The notes below the pieces were generated by a model. It was not told the DNA's origin, searched no databases, and was given only the letters and a program-made list of their open reading frames with translations. From Bog-532 sp963742865 (GTDB taxonomy: Bacteria > Actinomycetota > Actinomycetes > Streptosporangiales > Streptosporangiaceae): a stretch of 64,000 nucleotides of DNA. The stretch covers positions 1 through 64,000 of the forward strand of contig CAVUNW010000050.1 in assembly GCA_963742865.1 (NCBI GenBank), written 5' to 3'. Made by a program: the position numbers and the translations under genes. Of this stretch, positions 28,321 to 37,083 are shown in pieces. Each line of letters opens with the position of its first letter. The stretch's first letter is position 1.

Positions 28321-29892
28321 ATGACCGAAGGCTCGTTCGTACCGCTACCGGGCAGCGAACGCCATACCCTTTCCGGCGTCCAGGTCATCGGGCCTGTCGA
28401 CGAGGGCGAACGGATCGAGGTGACACTGGTTACCCGCCGCCGGGCCGAGCTTCCCGCCGACCTCGTCGCCGGGCCGGCCACGATCTCCCTCGAAGAGCTC
28501 GCGAACCGCTACGGCACCGATCCGGCCGACATCGACCGGGTGCGCCAGATCCTGAGCGGCTTCGGCCTGGAGGTCACCAGTACTCATCCCGGTTCCCGCC
28601 GGGTCAAGGTAGCCGGTACCGCCGCGCAGCTGACGCAGGCGTTCGGCACGACGTTGCGCCGCGTCTCCAGCCCCGACCCGACGGGCACGGGCCGGGTGGA
28701 GCATCGCTACCGCGAGGGCCGCCTGATGATCCCGGCCGGCCTGGAGGAGATCGTGCTGGCGGTGCTGGGCCTGGACGACCGGCCCCAGGCCAGCCCGCAT
28801 TTCCGGGTGTCCGCCGAGGCCGCGACCGCGGCCTCGTACACGCCGCCGCAGGTTGCGCAGGCCTACCAGTTCCCGGCGGGCACGGACGGGACCGGCCAGA
28901 CGATCGCCATCCTCGAATTCGGCGGTGGTTTTTCCACCAGCGACCTTCAGTCCTATTTCTCCGGCCTGGGCCTTCCGGTGCCGTCGGTCACGGCGGCGAG
29001 CGTCGACGGCGCGTCCAACGCTCCCGGCTCGGATCCGAGCGGGGCGGACGGAGAGGTGCTCCTCGACATCGAGGTGGCCGGCGCCGTGGCGCCCGGCGCG
29101 GCCCAGGTGGTGTACTTCGCGCCCAACACGGACCAGGCGTTCGTGGACGCGGTCAGCGACGCCGCCCACGCGACGCCCGTCCCGATCGTGATCAGTATCA
29201 GCTGGGGCGGCCCGGAGGAGTCGTGGTCGGCGCAGTCCCGTTCCGCTCTTGACCAGGCCCTGTCCGACGCGGCGGCGCTCGGGATCACGGTGACCGCGGC
29301 GGCCGGCGACAGCGGCAGCAGCGACGGCGTCACCGACGGCAAGAACCACTGCGACTACCCGGCGTCGAGCCCGTACGCACTGGGCTGCGGCGGCACCCGG
29401 CTGGAGGCCGACACCAGCACCGGCGCCATCAGTTCCGAGACGGTATGGAACGACGGCACCTCCGGCGGAGCAACCGGCGGGGGCGTCAGCGCCGTGTACA
29501 GCCTGCCGTCCTGGCAGGCCAGCGCGGGCGTGCCGGCCGCGCCCGCGCCAGGCGGGCGGGGTGTACCGGATGTGGCGGGGAACGCGGACCCGCAGACCGG
29601 TTACCAGGTTCTGGTCGACGGCAAGCAGGCCGTCTACGGCGGCACCAGCGCGGTGGCCCCGCTCTGGGCCGGGCTGATCGCCCGGCTGGCCCAGGGCACG
29701 GGCAAGAAGTTCGGGCTGATGCAGCCGCTCCTGTACGCCGGGGTGGTCCCGGGGAGGGACGTGCCCGGGTTCAACGACATCACCGTCGGGAACAACGGCG
29801 CCTATTCGGCCGGTCCCGGCTGGGACGCCTGCACCGGGCTCGGCTCCCCATCCGGCACCGCCCTGCTGACGAGGCTGGCGGGCCAGGGCTAG
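28321..29892 (+). CDS. Sedolisin (S53, kumamolisin-like) serine-carboxyl peptidase
   Basis: ATG 28321 (AGGAG six bases upstream) gives 523 residues. Residues 1 to about 165 are a pro-kumamolisin activation domain (ISLEELANRYGTDPADIDRVRQIL). The mature catalytic domain carries the S53 residues Glu245 and Asp249 (GEVLLDIEVAG), Asp330 (AAAGDSGSSDG) and the nucleophile Ser443 in GGTSAVAPLWAGL. The calcium-binding C-terminus is GFNDITVGNNGAYSAGPGWDACTGLGSP. These peptidases are active in acid and mature by self-cleavage. There is no signal peptide, so export, if any, is by another route. The stop overlaps the EamA gene's stop. Confidence 0.92.
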   Translation: MTEGSFVPLPGSERHTLSGVQVIGPVDEGERIEVTLVTRRRAELPADLVAGPATISLEELANRYGTDPADIDRVRQILSGFGLEVTSTHPGSRRVKVAGTAAQLTQAFGTTLRRVSSPDPTGTGRVEHRYREGRLMIPAGLEEIVLAVLGLDDRPQASPHFRVSAEAATAASYTPPQVAQAYQFPAGTDGTGQTIAILEFGGGFSTSDLQSYFSGLGLPVPSVTAASVDGASNAPGSDPSGADGEVLLDIEVAGAVAPGAAQVVYFAPNTDQAFVDAVSDAAHATPVPIVISISWGGPEESWSAQSRSALDQALSDAAALGITVTAAAGDSGSSDGVTDGKNHCDYPASSPYALGCGGTRLEADTSTGAISSETVWNDGTSGGATGGGVSAVYSLPSWQASAGVPAAPAPGGRGVPDVAGNADPQTGYQVLVDGKQAVYGGTSAVAPLWAGLIARLAQGTGKKFGLMQPLLYAGVVPGRDVPGFNDITVGNNGAYSAGPGWDACTGLGSPSGTALLTRLAGQG

Positions 29893-30878
29893 CGCGAGCG
29901 CGGCGCGGCCGGGCCATCCTGGCCGCGGTCGGCAGCGCATGGCCGCGGGTCCGGAGCGGCCGCGCCGGCGGATTCCGGTCCGCGGCCGGCTTGCGCGCTG
30001 GCCCGGGTGGCCCGGGTACTGGCCCGGGTGTTGGCGCGCGTGGCCAGGATCGAGCCGGCCAGGATGAGCACGAACGAGCCCACGATCAACACGGTCAGCG
30101 GTTCGCCCAGCACGATCACGCCGAGCGCGACCGCCACCGCGGGATTCACGTAGGTGATCACCGTCGCGCGGGCCGCGCCGACTTCGGCGATGAGGCGGAA
30201 GTACACGACAAACGCCGCCGCCGTGCAGACGGCACCCAGTGCCGCCAATGAGGCGAGGACCTCTACCGAGGGAACCGACCGGGGCCAGGTCAGCGCGGCG
30301 GCCGGGGCATAAACCAGAGCCGCCATGCCCAGGCAGACGGCATTGACCGCCGCGGCCGAGACGCCGGCGAACTTGCGGTTGGCGATGATCGGGCCGATGG
30401 CGTAACCGAGCGCGGTGAGCAGCACCTCGGCGACCGACAGCGCGTCTCCTTTGGAGATATCGGGGCCGGCCAGCAGGGCCACGCCGCCGAACCCGACGAT
30501 CAGCCCGGCCCAGCGCATCGCCGTCAGGCGGTCCTGGCCGCCGGTCAGGACGCCCAGCACAGCACCGATGATGGGGACGGCGGCGACGAGCAAGCCGCTC
30601 GTGGAACTGGACAGGCGCCGCTCCGCGCTGGACAGCAGGGCGAACGGGCCGATGATCTCGGTGACGGTGAAGGCGATGAGCCACCACCAGTGACCGCGCA
30701 GCGTGCCGAGTTCGCGGCGGCGCAGCACGATGGGCAGCAGGACCAGGCAGCCGACCGTGACTCTGCTGAAGACGAGCACGGGCACCGAGACGCCGCCGTC
30801 CGCGACCTTGATCAGCAGGTACGGGATGCCCCAGATGATGCTCATCGTCGCGAACAGCATCCAGCCGCGTCGGCTCAC
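29889..30878 (-). CDS. EamA/DMT-superfamily transporter
   Basis: The GTG at 30878 follows GGAGGGAGG. The product of about 329 residues has ten hydrophobic helices in two EamA repeats: first repeat from RRGWMLFATMSIIWGIPYLLIKVADGG to GLIVGFGGVALLAGPDIS, second from VAEVLLTALGYAIGPIIANRKFAG to YVNPAVAVALGVIVLGEPLTVLIVGSFVLILAGSILATR. The last 50 residues are a low-complexity Arg/Ala/Pro tail. DMT proteins export amino acids, nucleosides or other small molecules. Its stop codon overlaps the sedolisin stop on the opposite strand. The sequence is intact. Confidence 0.85.
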   Translation of the reverse strand: MSRRGWMLFATMSIIWGIPYLLIKVADGGVSVPVLVFSRVTVGCLVLLPIVLRRRELGTLRGHWWWLIAFTVTEIIGPFALLSSAERRLSSSTSGLLVAAVPIIGAVLGVLTGGQDRLTAMRWAGLIVGFGGVALLAGPDISKGDALSVAEVLLTALGYAIGPIIANRKFAGVSAAAVNAVCLGMAALVYAPAAALTWPRSVPSVEVLASLAALGAVCTAAAFVVYFRLIAEVGAARATVITYVNPAVAVALGVIVLGEPLTVLIVGSFVLILAGSILATRANTRASTRATRASAQAGRGPESAGAAAPDPRPCAADRGQDGPAAPRSR

Positions 30879-31020
30879 CGGCACCCTCCCTCCGACGGCG
30901 CTGGCCGCCCGCTGGCGGAAACCAGCGGGCGGCCAGAGCATACGGCCGGCGACGAGCCACCGACGAGCGAATTACAGCCCCAGGCACACCGAGAGCGACA
31001 AGATGCTGACGCAGGCATGA

Positions 31021-32712
31021 ATGGACACCGTGGCCATCGATATGAAAATGACGGCCGCCGCCGAAAAGACCACCGGGCTCGGCGAAGCGGACGAGCGGGA
31101 GGCGGCTACGCTCCGAAGGGTGATCTCCGCCGAGCCGTCCGCCGCATCCCGCCTGCGCGGGCGGGATGCTGACGGGCAGCACGGGCTGCGCCTGCGCTGG
31201 GCCCTGCTGGCCGCGCTGGCCGGCGGCCTCTCCCTGGCCGCTGCCTTCCCGCCCGCCGGGGTATGGCCGCTCGCCGTGGTGGGCCCGGCGCTGCTCACCG
31301 TGGCGCTGGCGGGCCGCACCCTGCGCGGATCGTTCCTCGTCGGGCTGGTCTTCGGGGCCGCATTCTTCTTCCTCATGCTGTCCTGGGTGCTGAACGTCGC
31401 CTGGTACGCGTGGGCCGGCCTGGCCGGCGGGTCCACGATGATCATCGCCGTGCTGGCGGTCGGCCAGCGGCTGCTGCTCCGGCTGCCCGGCTGGCCGGTC
31501 GCCGTCGCGGGCTGGTGGGTCGCCGCGGAAGCGCTCCGGGACCGCTGGCCGTGGGGCGGTTTCCCGTGGGGACGACTGGCCATGAGCCAGGCCTCCGCGC
31601 CCACCGCGGGCTGGGCCGCGGTGGGCGGTGCGCCGCTGCTGACGTTCCTGGTTGCCCTGGCCGGGGGGACGCTGGCGTGGTTCATCCTGGCCGCCATCGG
31701 CCCGGAACGGAACGCACGGCGGCTGGCGCTGCCCGCGCTGGCGGTGGTGGCGGCGGCCGGGGTGGCCGCGGCCGGAACGGCCCTGCCGGTCGATCCGGCA
31801 CCCGGCCGCCCGACAGCCGTGGTCGCCGCGGTGCAGGGGAACGTGCCGCACGCGCGTAATCTGCCGCAACTGCTGAACGACAGCGCGGTGACGCAGAACC
31901 ACGCGCAGGCCACCGCGAAGCTGGCGGCTCAGGTCAAGGCGGGGCAGCGCCCGGCCCCGGACCTCGTGATCTGGCCCGAGAACTCGACCGACCTGGACCC
32001 GTTCGGCTACCCGGCCATCTACCAGGAGATCTCCGGGGCGGTCAGCGCGATCGGCCGGCCCATCCTGGTCGGGGAGGTGCTGGACAACCCGCGGCGGAAC
32101 GTGGGCCAGCTGTGGCTGCCGGGCCGCGGTCCCACCACCTTCTACGCCAAGCGCCAGCTCGTCCCGTTCGGCGAGGTCATTCCCGACCGCGGGCTGCTGT
32201 CGCACATTACGTCGCTGCCCGCGCTGCAGCCGATCGACTTCACGCCGGGGCACCGGACCGTCATCTTCCGGACCGGCCAGATCCGGCTCGGCGACGTCAT
32301 CTGCTACGAGATCGGGTTCGACGCGCTAGTGCGCTCGGAGGTCACGGCCGGCGCCAACCTGCTGACGATGCAGACCAACGACGCCACCTTCGAGGTGGAC
32401 GGGCAGACGGGCGAAACGCTGCAGCAGCTGGCCATGGCGCGGATCCGGGCGATCGAGTCCGACCGCGCCGTGGTGGTCGCCTCCACGATCGGGGTCAGCG
32501 CCATCGTTGCGCCCGATGGACGGCTCATCACCCACAGCGGCACCTGGCAGCAGGCGGTGCTCGAGGCGCGGGTCCCGCTGATCACGCACCGGACCCTGGC
32601 GGACCGGGTGGGCGCGTGGCCCGAGTACATCATCGTCTCCCTGACCGTGGCGGCGCTGATCGTGGCCCTGCTCGCGGCGGCCGCCCGGCGGAAGGCCCTG
32701 CGGACCGTGTGA
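31021..32712 (+). CDS. lnt: Apolipoprotein N-acyltransferase
   Basis: About 560 residues. An N-terminal membrane region (WALLAALAGGLSLAAAFPPAGVWPLAVVG and five further helices, including the Lnt motif WGGFPWGRLAMSQ) is followed by a nitrilase-type extracytoplasmic domain. The catalytic triad is visible: Glu in VIWPENSTD, Lys in YAKRQLVPFGE and Cys in DVICYEIGF. Lnt transfers a third acyl chain to the N-terminal Cys of lipoproteins. The gene is directly upstream of two lipobox-bearing L,D-transpeptidases, plausible substrates. The first 50 residues before the membrane are unconserved, so GTG 31120 is an alternative start. The sequence is intact. Confidence 0.9.
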   Translation: MDTVAIDMKMTAAAEKTTGLGEADEREAATLRRVISAEPSAASRLRGRDADGQHGLRLRWALLAALAGGLSLAAAFPPAGVWPLAVVGPALLTVALAGRTLRGSFLVGLVFGAAFFFLMLSWVLNVAWYAWAGLAGGSTMIIAVLAVGQRLLLRLPGWPVAVAGWWVAAEALRDRWPWGGFPWGRLAMSQASAPTAGWAAVGGAPLLTFLVALAGGTLAWFILAAIGPERNARRLALPALAVVAAAGVAAAGTALPVDPAPGRPTAVVAAVQGNVPHARNLPQLLNDSAVTQNHAQATAKLAAQVKAGQRPAPDLVIWPENSTDLDPFGYPAIYQEISGAVSAIGRPILVGEVLDNPRRNVGQLWLPGRGPTTFYAKRQLVPFGEVIPDRGLLSHITSLPALQPIDFTPGHRTVIFRTGQIRLGDVICYEIGFDALVRSEVTAGANLLTMQTNDATFEVDGQTGETLQQLAMARIRAIESDRAVVVASTIGVSAIVAPDGRLITHSGTWQQAVLEARVPLITHRTLADRVGAWPEYIIVSLTVAALIVALLAAAARRKALRTV

Positions 32713-32803
32713 TCCCAGCCGGCTGATCCCGGCCGGCCCTCCGCCGGGCGGGTAGCCTGTGCACCGACGTGCGGGCCGGCACGTGCGGGCAGGGAGGATC
32801 ACC

Positions 32804-34157
32804 GTGCAGGGCAGTGAGGGCACGCCAGCCAGTGCAGGCATGGAAGGCGGTGCAGGCACGCCAGGGAAGCGGCTGCGCAGGCCAGCCGGCCTGGTCATGG
32901 TGGCGGTACTGGCCCTGCTGATAGCGGCGTGCTCATCCGGCGGGCCCGCCGCGGACAACGCCCAGAGCGCGCAGAACGCCGCGAAGGCCAGGGCGTCGGC
33001 GGCCGCCGCCGATGTGAAGATCACGCCGGCGAACGGGGCCAGGGCGGCCGACCCATCCGCCGGGATCACCGTCACCGCGGTTCACGGCACGCTGAAGAAC
33101 GTGACCGTGCACACCTCCCCCGGGTCGGTGACCGGGAGTCTCAGCCCGGACGGCAAGACCTGGCACAGCCAGTGGTCGCTGGCCACCGCGCAGAGCTACA
33201 CGGTGACCGCCACGGCCAGCGAGGGCGGCAGCGGGACCATGACCACGGCGAGCAGCTTCCGCACGCTGACCCCCAGCAGCGTGTTCCGCACCCAGATCTT
33301 CGAGGGCTACCAGCAGACCTATGGAGTCGGCATGCCCATCATGCTGACCTTCAGCCAGCCGATCACCAACCGGGCCGCGGTCGAGCGCTCGCTGCAGCTG
33401 AAGACCTCGCGTCCGGTGGTGGGCGCGTGGTCACTGGGACGACAGCGAGCATCTGGCCTTCCGGCCGCAGAATTACTGGCCGGCCAACACGCAGGTGAGC
33501 TTCACCGGGCACCTGAACGGGGTGGAAGGGGCGAAAGGGGTATACGCCACCGAAGACCTGACGCAGAGCTTCACCATCGGCCCGTCGGTGATCGCCGTGG
33601 CCAGCACGACAGATCACCGGACGCAGATCTACTACAACGGCAAGCTCCGCTACAACTGGCCGATCAGCACGGGCAAGGCCAGCACGGCCACCCCGAACGG
33701 CACCTATCTGACCATCGAGAAGGAGAACCCGGTCCGCATGATCGGCGGCACACCGGGCACGGCGGGCTACTACAACGAGCTGGTCCCGTGGTCGGTGCGG
33801 TTCACCTTCAGCGGCGACTACTACCACGACGCGCCCTGGTCGGTGGGCTCGCAGGGATCCAGCAACGTCAGCCATGGCTGCGTTAACCTTTCCCCCGCCG
33901 ATGCCCAGACGTACTACAACCTCGCGGTGCCCGGCGATCCGATCACGATCACCGGCAGCACCAAGGCCGGCAAGTGGGACGATGGCTGGACGCACTGGTT
34001 CCTGCCGTGGTCCCAGTTCGTGAAGGGCAGCGCCCTGCACGAGGCGGTCAAGGCCGGCCCGGACGGGAGCACGTTCGTGAGCCCCTCATCGGTTCCCGCG
34101 GCCAGCGGCGGCTCTCCGCTGCAGGCTCCGCCGCCGGACAACTGGATGGCGAGCTAG
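32804..34157 (+). pseudogene. Lipoprotein L,D-transpeptidase (LdtMt2-like), single-base insertion
   Basis: GTG 32804 follows GGGAGGA. The lipobox LLIAAC leads to an Ala/Ser linker and two Ig-like modules (VKITPANGARAADPSAGITVTAVHGTLKNV; FRTQIFEGYQQTYGVGMPIMLTFSQPI). The YkuD domain then reads DHRTQIYYNGKLRYNWPIS, TPNGTYLTIEKENPV, and the catalytic SGDYYHDAPWSV with SNVSHGCVNLS (His and Cys). The frame breaks at GAWS. Compared with the paralogue's GCGTGGTACTGGGAC, this copy has GCGTGGTCACTGGGAC, an extra C at 33432, after which everything to 34157 is intact. These enzymes make 3-3 peptidoglycan crosslinks outside the membrane. Confidence 0.88.
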
Positions 34158-34221
34158 CTGGTTTAGCCTGGGGAGCACGACCTCGTCAGCGGGCGGGCTT
34201 TCCCGGAGAGCGGGTGATGCC

Positions 34222-35487
34222 GTGAGGGGCACCAGGATCGCGGTTATCGCGGCGTTCGCCATGCTGGCGGCCGCGTGCACGGGCGGCGGGCACAGTACCA
34301 GCCAGCTGAGTCCGGCGGCCAACGCCAAGGCCGGTTCCACGGCCAAGCCCACGGCCACAGCGGTGAAGATAACGCCCGCGAACGGCACCACGGAGGCCGA
34401 CCCATCCGCGGGCATCACGGTCACGGCGGACCACGGCACGCTGAAGAACGTCACCGTGCATACCGCCGGGGACACCGTGCCCGGGACGCTCAGCCAGGAC
34501 GGCAAGGCCTGGCACAGCCAGTGGGCGCTGAACACGTCGCAGAGCTACACGGTGACGGCGACCGCGTCGGGCGGCGGCAGCCCCACCGTCACCACGACGA
34601 GCAGCTTCCGGACACTCACGCCCACCCGGACGTTCCGGACTCAGATATTCGAGGGCTATCAGCAGACCTACGGCGTGGGCATCCCCATCATCCTCACGTT
34701 CAGCCAGCCCATCACCGACAAGGCCGCGGTCGAGCGGTCCCTGCAGCTGACCACGTCCCGTCCGGTCGTGGGCGCGTGGTACTGGGACGGCAATCAGAGC
34801 CTGAACTTCCGGCCCCGGGACTACTGGCCCAGCGGGACCACGGTCAGCTTCACCGGCCACCTGGACGGTGTGCAGGGCGCGCCGGGCATGTACGGCACCC
34901 ACACCCTGACCCAGACGTTCAGCATCGGCGCGTCCCTGGTCGCGATCGGGAACACCGCGACGCACCGCACGCAGATCTACTACAACGGCAAGCTCCGCTA
35001 TGACTGGCCGATCAGCTCCGGCCGGCCCGGCGACGACACCCCGAACGGCAGCTACCTCACCATCGAGAAGGCGAATCCGGTGGAGATGAAGGGGCCGGGA
35101 TACGACCTGATGGTGCCCTGGTCCGTGCGGTTCACCTTCAGCGGGGACTACTACCACGACGCCTACTGGTCCACCGGCGAGCAGGGCTTCCAGAACGTCA
35201 GCCATGGCTGCGTGAACCTCTCCCCCGCGGACGCGGAGACGTACTACAACCTCGCCGTCCCCGGCGACCCGATCACCATCATGGGCAGCCCGAAGGGCGG
35301 TACCTGGGACAACGGCTGGACCGAATGGTTCCTCAGCTGGCCGCAGTACCTGAAGGGCAGCGCGCTGCACCAGGCCGTGCAGGCCGGCCCGGACGGCAGC
35401 ACGTTCGTTGATCCCGCGTCGCTCGCCGCGTCCACCGCCAAAGCGCCGCTGGAGACCCCGCCCGCCGGTAACGCATCTGCCCGGTAG
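34222..35487 (+). CDS. Lipoprotein L,D-transpeptidase (LdtMt2-like), tandem paralogue
   Basis: GTG 34222 gives an intact 421-residue protein with signal peptide and lipobox (IAAFAMLAAAC), two Ig-like modules and the YkuD catalytic domain: THRTQIYYNGKLRYDWPIS, TPNGSYLTIEKANPV, FSGDYYHDAYWSTGEQG and VSHGCVNLS with the nucleophilic Cys. The C-terminal extension ends NGWTEWFLSWPQYLKGSALHQAVQAGPDGSTFVDP, matching LdtMt2's C-terminal subdomain. It is a close duplicate of the gene ending 65 bp upstream. Family enzymes crosslink meso-diaminopimelate residues of adjacent stems and resist most beta-lactams except carbapenems. A hairpin terminator follows. Confidence 0.92.
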   Translation: MRGTRIAVIAAFAMLAAACTGGGHSTSQLSPAANAKAGSTAKPTATAVKITPANGTTEADPSAGITVTADHGTLKNVTVHTAGDTVPGTLSQDGKAWHSQWALNTSQSYTVTATASGGGSPTVTTTSSFRTLTPTRTFRTQIFEGYQQTYGVGIPIILTFSQPITDKAAVERSLQLTTSRPVVGAWYWDGNQSLNFRPRDYWPSGTTVSFTGHLDGVQGAPGMYGTHTLTQTFSIGASLVAIGNTATHRTQIYYNGKLRYDWPISSGRPGDDTPNGSYLTIEKANPVEMKGPGYDLMVPWSVRFTFSGDYYHDAYWSTGEQGFQNVSHGCVNLSPADAETYYNLAVPGDPITIMGSPKGGTWDNGWTEWFLSWPQYLKGSALHQAVQAGPDGSTFVDPASLAASTAKAPLETPPAGNASAR

Positions 35488-35501
35488 GCGCCCCGGACGC
35501 G

Positions 35502-35537
35502 CCATGGCGCCCCCGGGATGTCCCGGGGACGCCATGG
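35502..35537. terminator. Bidirectional terminator hairpin
   Basis: CCATGGCGCCCCCGGG and CCCGGGGACGCCATGG pair over 16 positions with one C-A mismatch around an ATGT loop. It lies between the converging L,D-transpeptidase and secreted-protein genes. Confidence 0.72.
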
Positions 35538-35586
35538 TTGGGAGGTGGCCCGGCCGCGGCACCGCTATGGCCGGGAACAGTGCGGT

Positions 35587-37083
35587 TCAGGCGCCGGAGG
35601 GGTCCTGGTCCCGGTGGTGCGAACGGCCCCACCGCTGCCACGGCCACGGCACCCGGCCCCCGCCGTTCTTGACCTGCTGGGCGGTGGTGTTGATGGCCGC
35701 CCCGATGGCCGCGCCGTTACCGTCCAGGGTGACCGTGACCGGGTTGGTCAGGCCGTAGTTCTGGCAGCCCAGGTTGGTGAACGACATCGCGAGCCGGTTG
35801 GCCATGAACGTGAAGAGGTTGTTGCCCACCGCCGCGACCGGCGAGGGGGCGTTGGACAGCAGGGCCTGGTCCTTGACCAGAAAGGCACTCTGCAGGTTGG
35901 ACATGTTCTGGCAGTAGTTGGCCGGAGTGCTGCCGGGGGTCCACCAGGAGATCGGCCACTGCCCGACGTTCGCCCGGTACAGGTTGGTCTTGGCTGCACT
36001 GAACTCGCCGTTGACCAGGGTCATCTCGTCGTTCTCCGGGACCAGGGCGACCGGGGCCTGCTGGTTCTTAGCCGCCGACAGCTCGTCTAGCGCCTGTGAG
36101 GTGCCCGGCGCCCCGCCCTGCGACAGGTCCGGCGCCTGGAACGGCGTGCAGCCCATGGCCGGGTCGACGAAGCCGTCGAGCAGGATGTTGTCGCTGCCGT
36201 TGTTGATCTTCTGCGCGCCGGCCAGCGCGGCCTCGTTGGCCGTGTTGTCCTGCGCGGTCTGGCCGTTGCCGGTCAGCAGGTACGTGGAGGTCACGTTGTC
36301 GCTCTGATCCTGGTCCACCAGCTGGAACGAGCGGGTGGTCAGGCAGGGCTGGCCGGTCTGCGGCGAGGTGCCGGTGGCCGGGACCTTCAGCTTGCCGATC
36401 CACTCGTCCCAGTACGCCGTGGCGAAGAACCGGGCGCCGTTGCAGAAGGACACCTGGCCGAAGATCGAGCCGTTCAGGCCGTCGGTGCAGTTGCCCTCCC
36501 GGAGCGCGTTCGGTGTCGCGCCGACCTGGGTCAGGTTGGTGCCGTTGAACCCGAAGTCGATGGTGACGACCGCGCCGCGCGGGAGGTTGGGCACGACCGG
36601 CGCCGCGGCGGCCTGCGTCCCCTTGGTGATGACCAGGGGCTCATAGACGGACAGCTTCCCGGTGGCCGGGTCGAGGATCGTCGCCTGGACGAACGCGCCC
36701 AGGTTGCCGAAGTTGGCCATCGTGCAGCCGGACTGCTCGGGCGAGGCGCCATTGGTTCCGGTGAGCTGGTACGGCGTAGCCAGGCCCACGGCGGTCAGCG
36801 GGTGCGCCGGGACGATGATGTCGCAACTCACGTTGGCAGCCGCCGTCGCGGGCGCGGGCGCCGTGGCCGTCGGGCTCGGCGAGGCGCTGACGGACGGGCT
36901 GGCCGAGGGCGCCGGCGTCGAATTGCCGGCCACTTGCTGAATGGCTGTGTGCTGCGTTCCCCCCGATAGGGCGAGCATGACGCCAAGCGTCAGGCCCAGT
37001 GCCATCGGGATGGCAAGCGGGACCGCCCAGCGCGCCGCGCGACTGCGCGGGCGACGCCAAGCGGACCGGCGCCCAGCTGGCAT
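35587..37083 (-). CDS. Cysteine-rich secreted or membrane-anchored protein, function unknown
   Basis: ATG 37083 has GGAGG eight bases upstream, better than the GTG at 37098. The 498-residue product has an Arg-rich N-terminus, one hydrophobic segment (WAVPLAIPMALGLTLGVMLALS) and a Pro/Ser/Ala-Thr linker of about 40 residues. A large extracellular domain follows with eight cysteines (VSCDIIVP, SGCTMAN, GNCTDG, SFCNGA, QPCLTT, MGCTPF, NYCQNM, LGCQNY) that could form four disulfides. Repeated NxT/NxS and Gln/Asn-rich stretches are present, but no enzyme motif. I do not recognise the family. Position between L,D-transpeptidases suggests an envelope role, by context only. Confidence 0.65.
   Translation of the reverse strand: MPAGRRSAWRRPRSRAARWAVPLAIPMALGLTLGVMLALSGGTQHTAIQQVAGNSTPAPSASPSVSASPSPTATAPAPATAAANVSCDIIVPAHPLTAVGLATPYQLTGTNGASPEQSGCTMANFGNLGAFVQATILDPATGKLSVYEPLVITKGTQAAAAPVVPNLPRGAVVTIDFGFNGTNLTQVGATPNALREGNCTDGLNGSIFGQVSFCNGARFFATAYWDEWIGKLKVPATGTSPQTGQPCLTTRSFQLVDQDQSDNVTSTYLLTGNGQTAQDNTANEAALAGAQKINNGSDNILLDGFVDPAMGCTPFQAPDLSQGGAPGTSQALDELSAAKNQQAPVALVPENDEMTLVNGEFSAAKTNLYRANVGQWPISWWTPGSTPANYCQNMSNLQSAFLVKDQALLSNAPSPVAAVGNNLFTFMANRLAMSFTNLGCQNYGLTNPVTVTLDGNGAAIGAAINTTAQQVKNGGGRVPWPWQRWGRSHHRDQDPSGA

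Noticed and set aside
28345..32253. A 1302-codon open frame on the minus strand across the sedolisin, EamA and lnt genes
   Set aside because: It is antisense to three well-supported genes, consists of Arg/Gly/Pro/Ala-rich low-complexity sequence, and arises from third-position GC bias.
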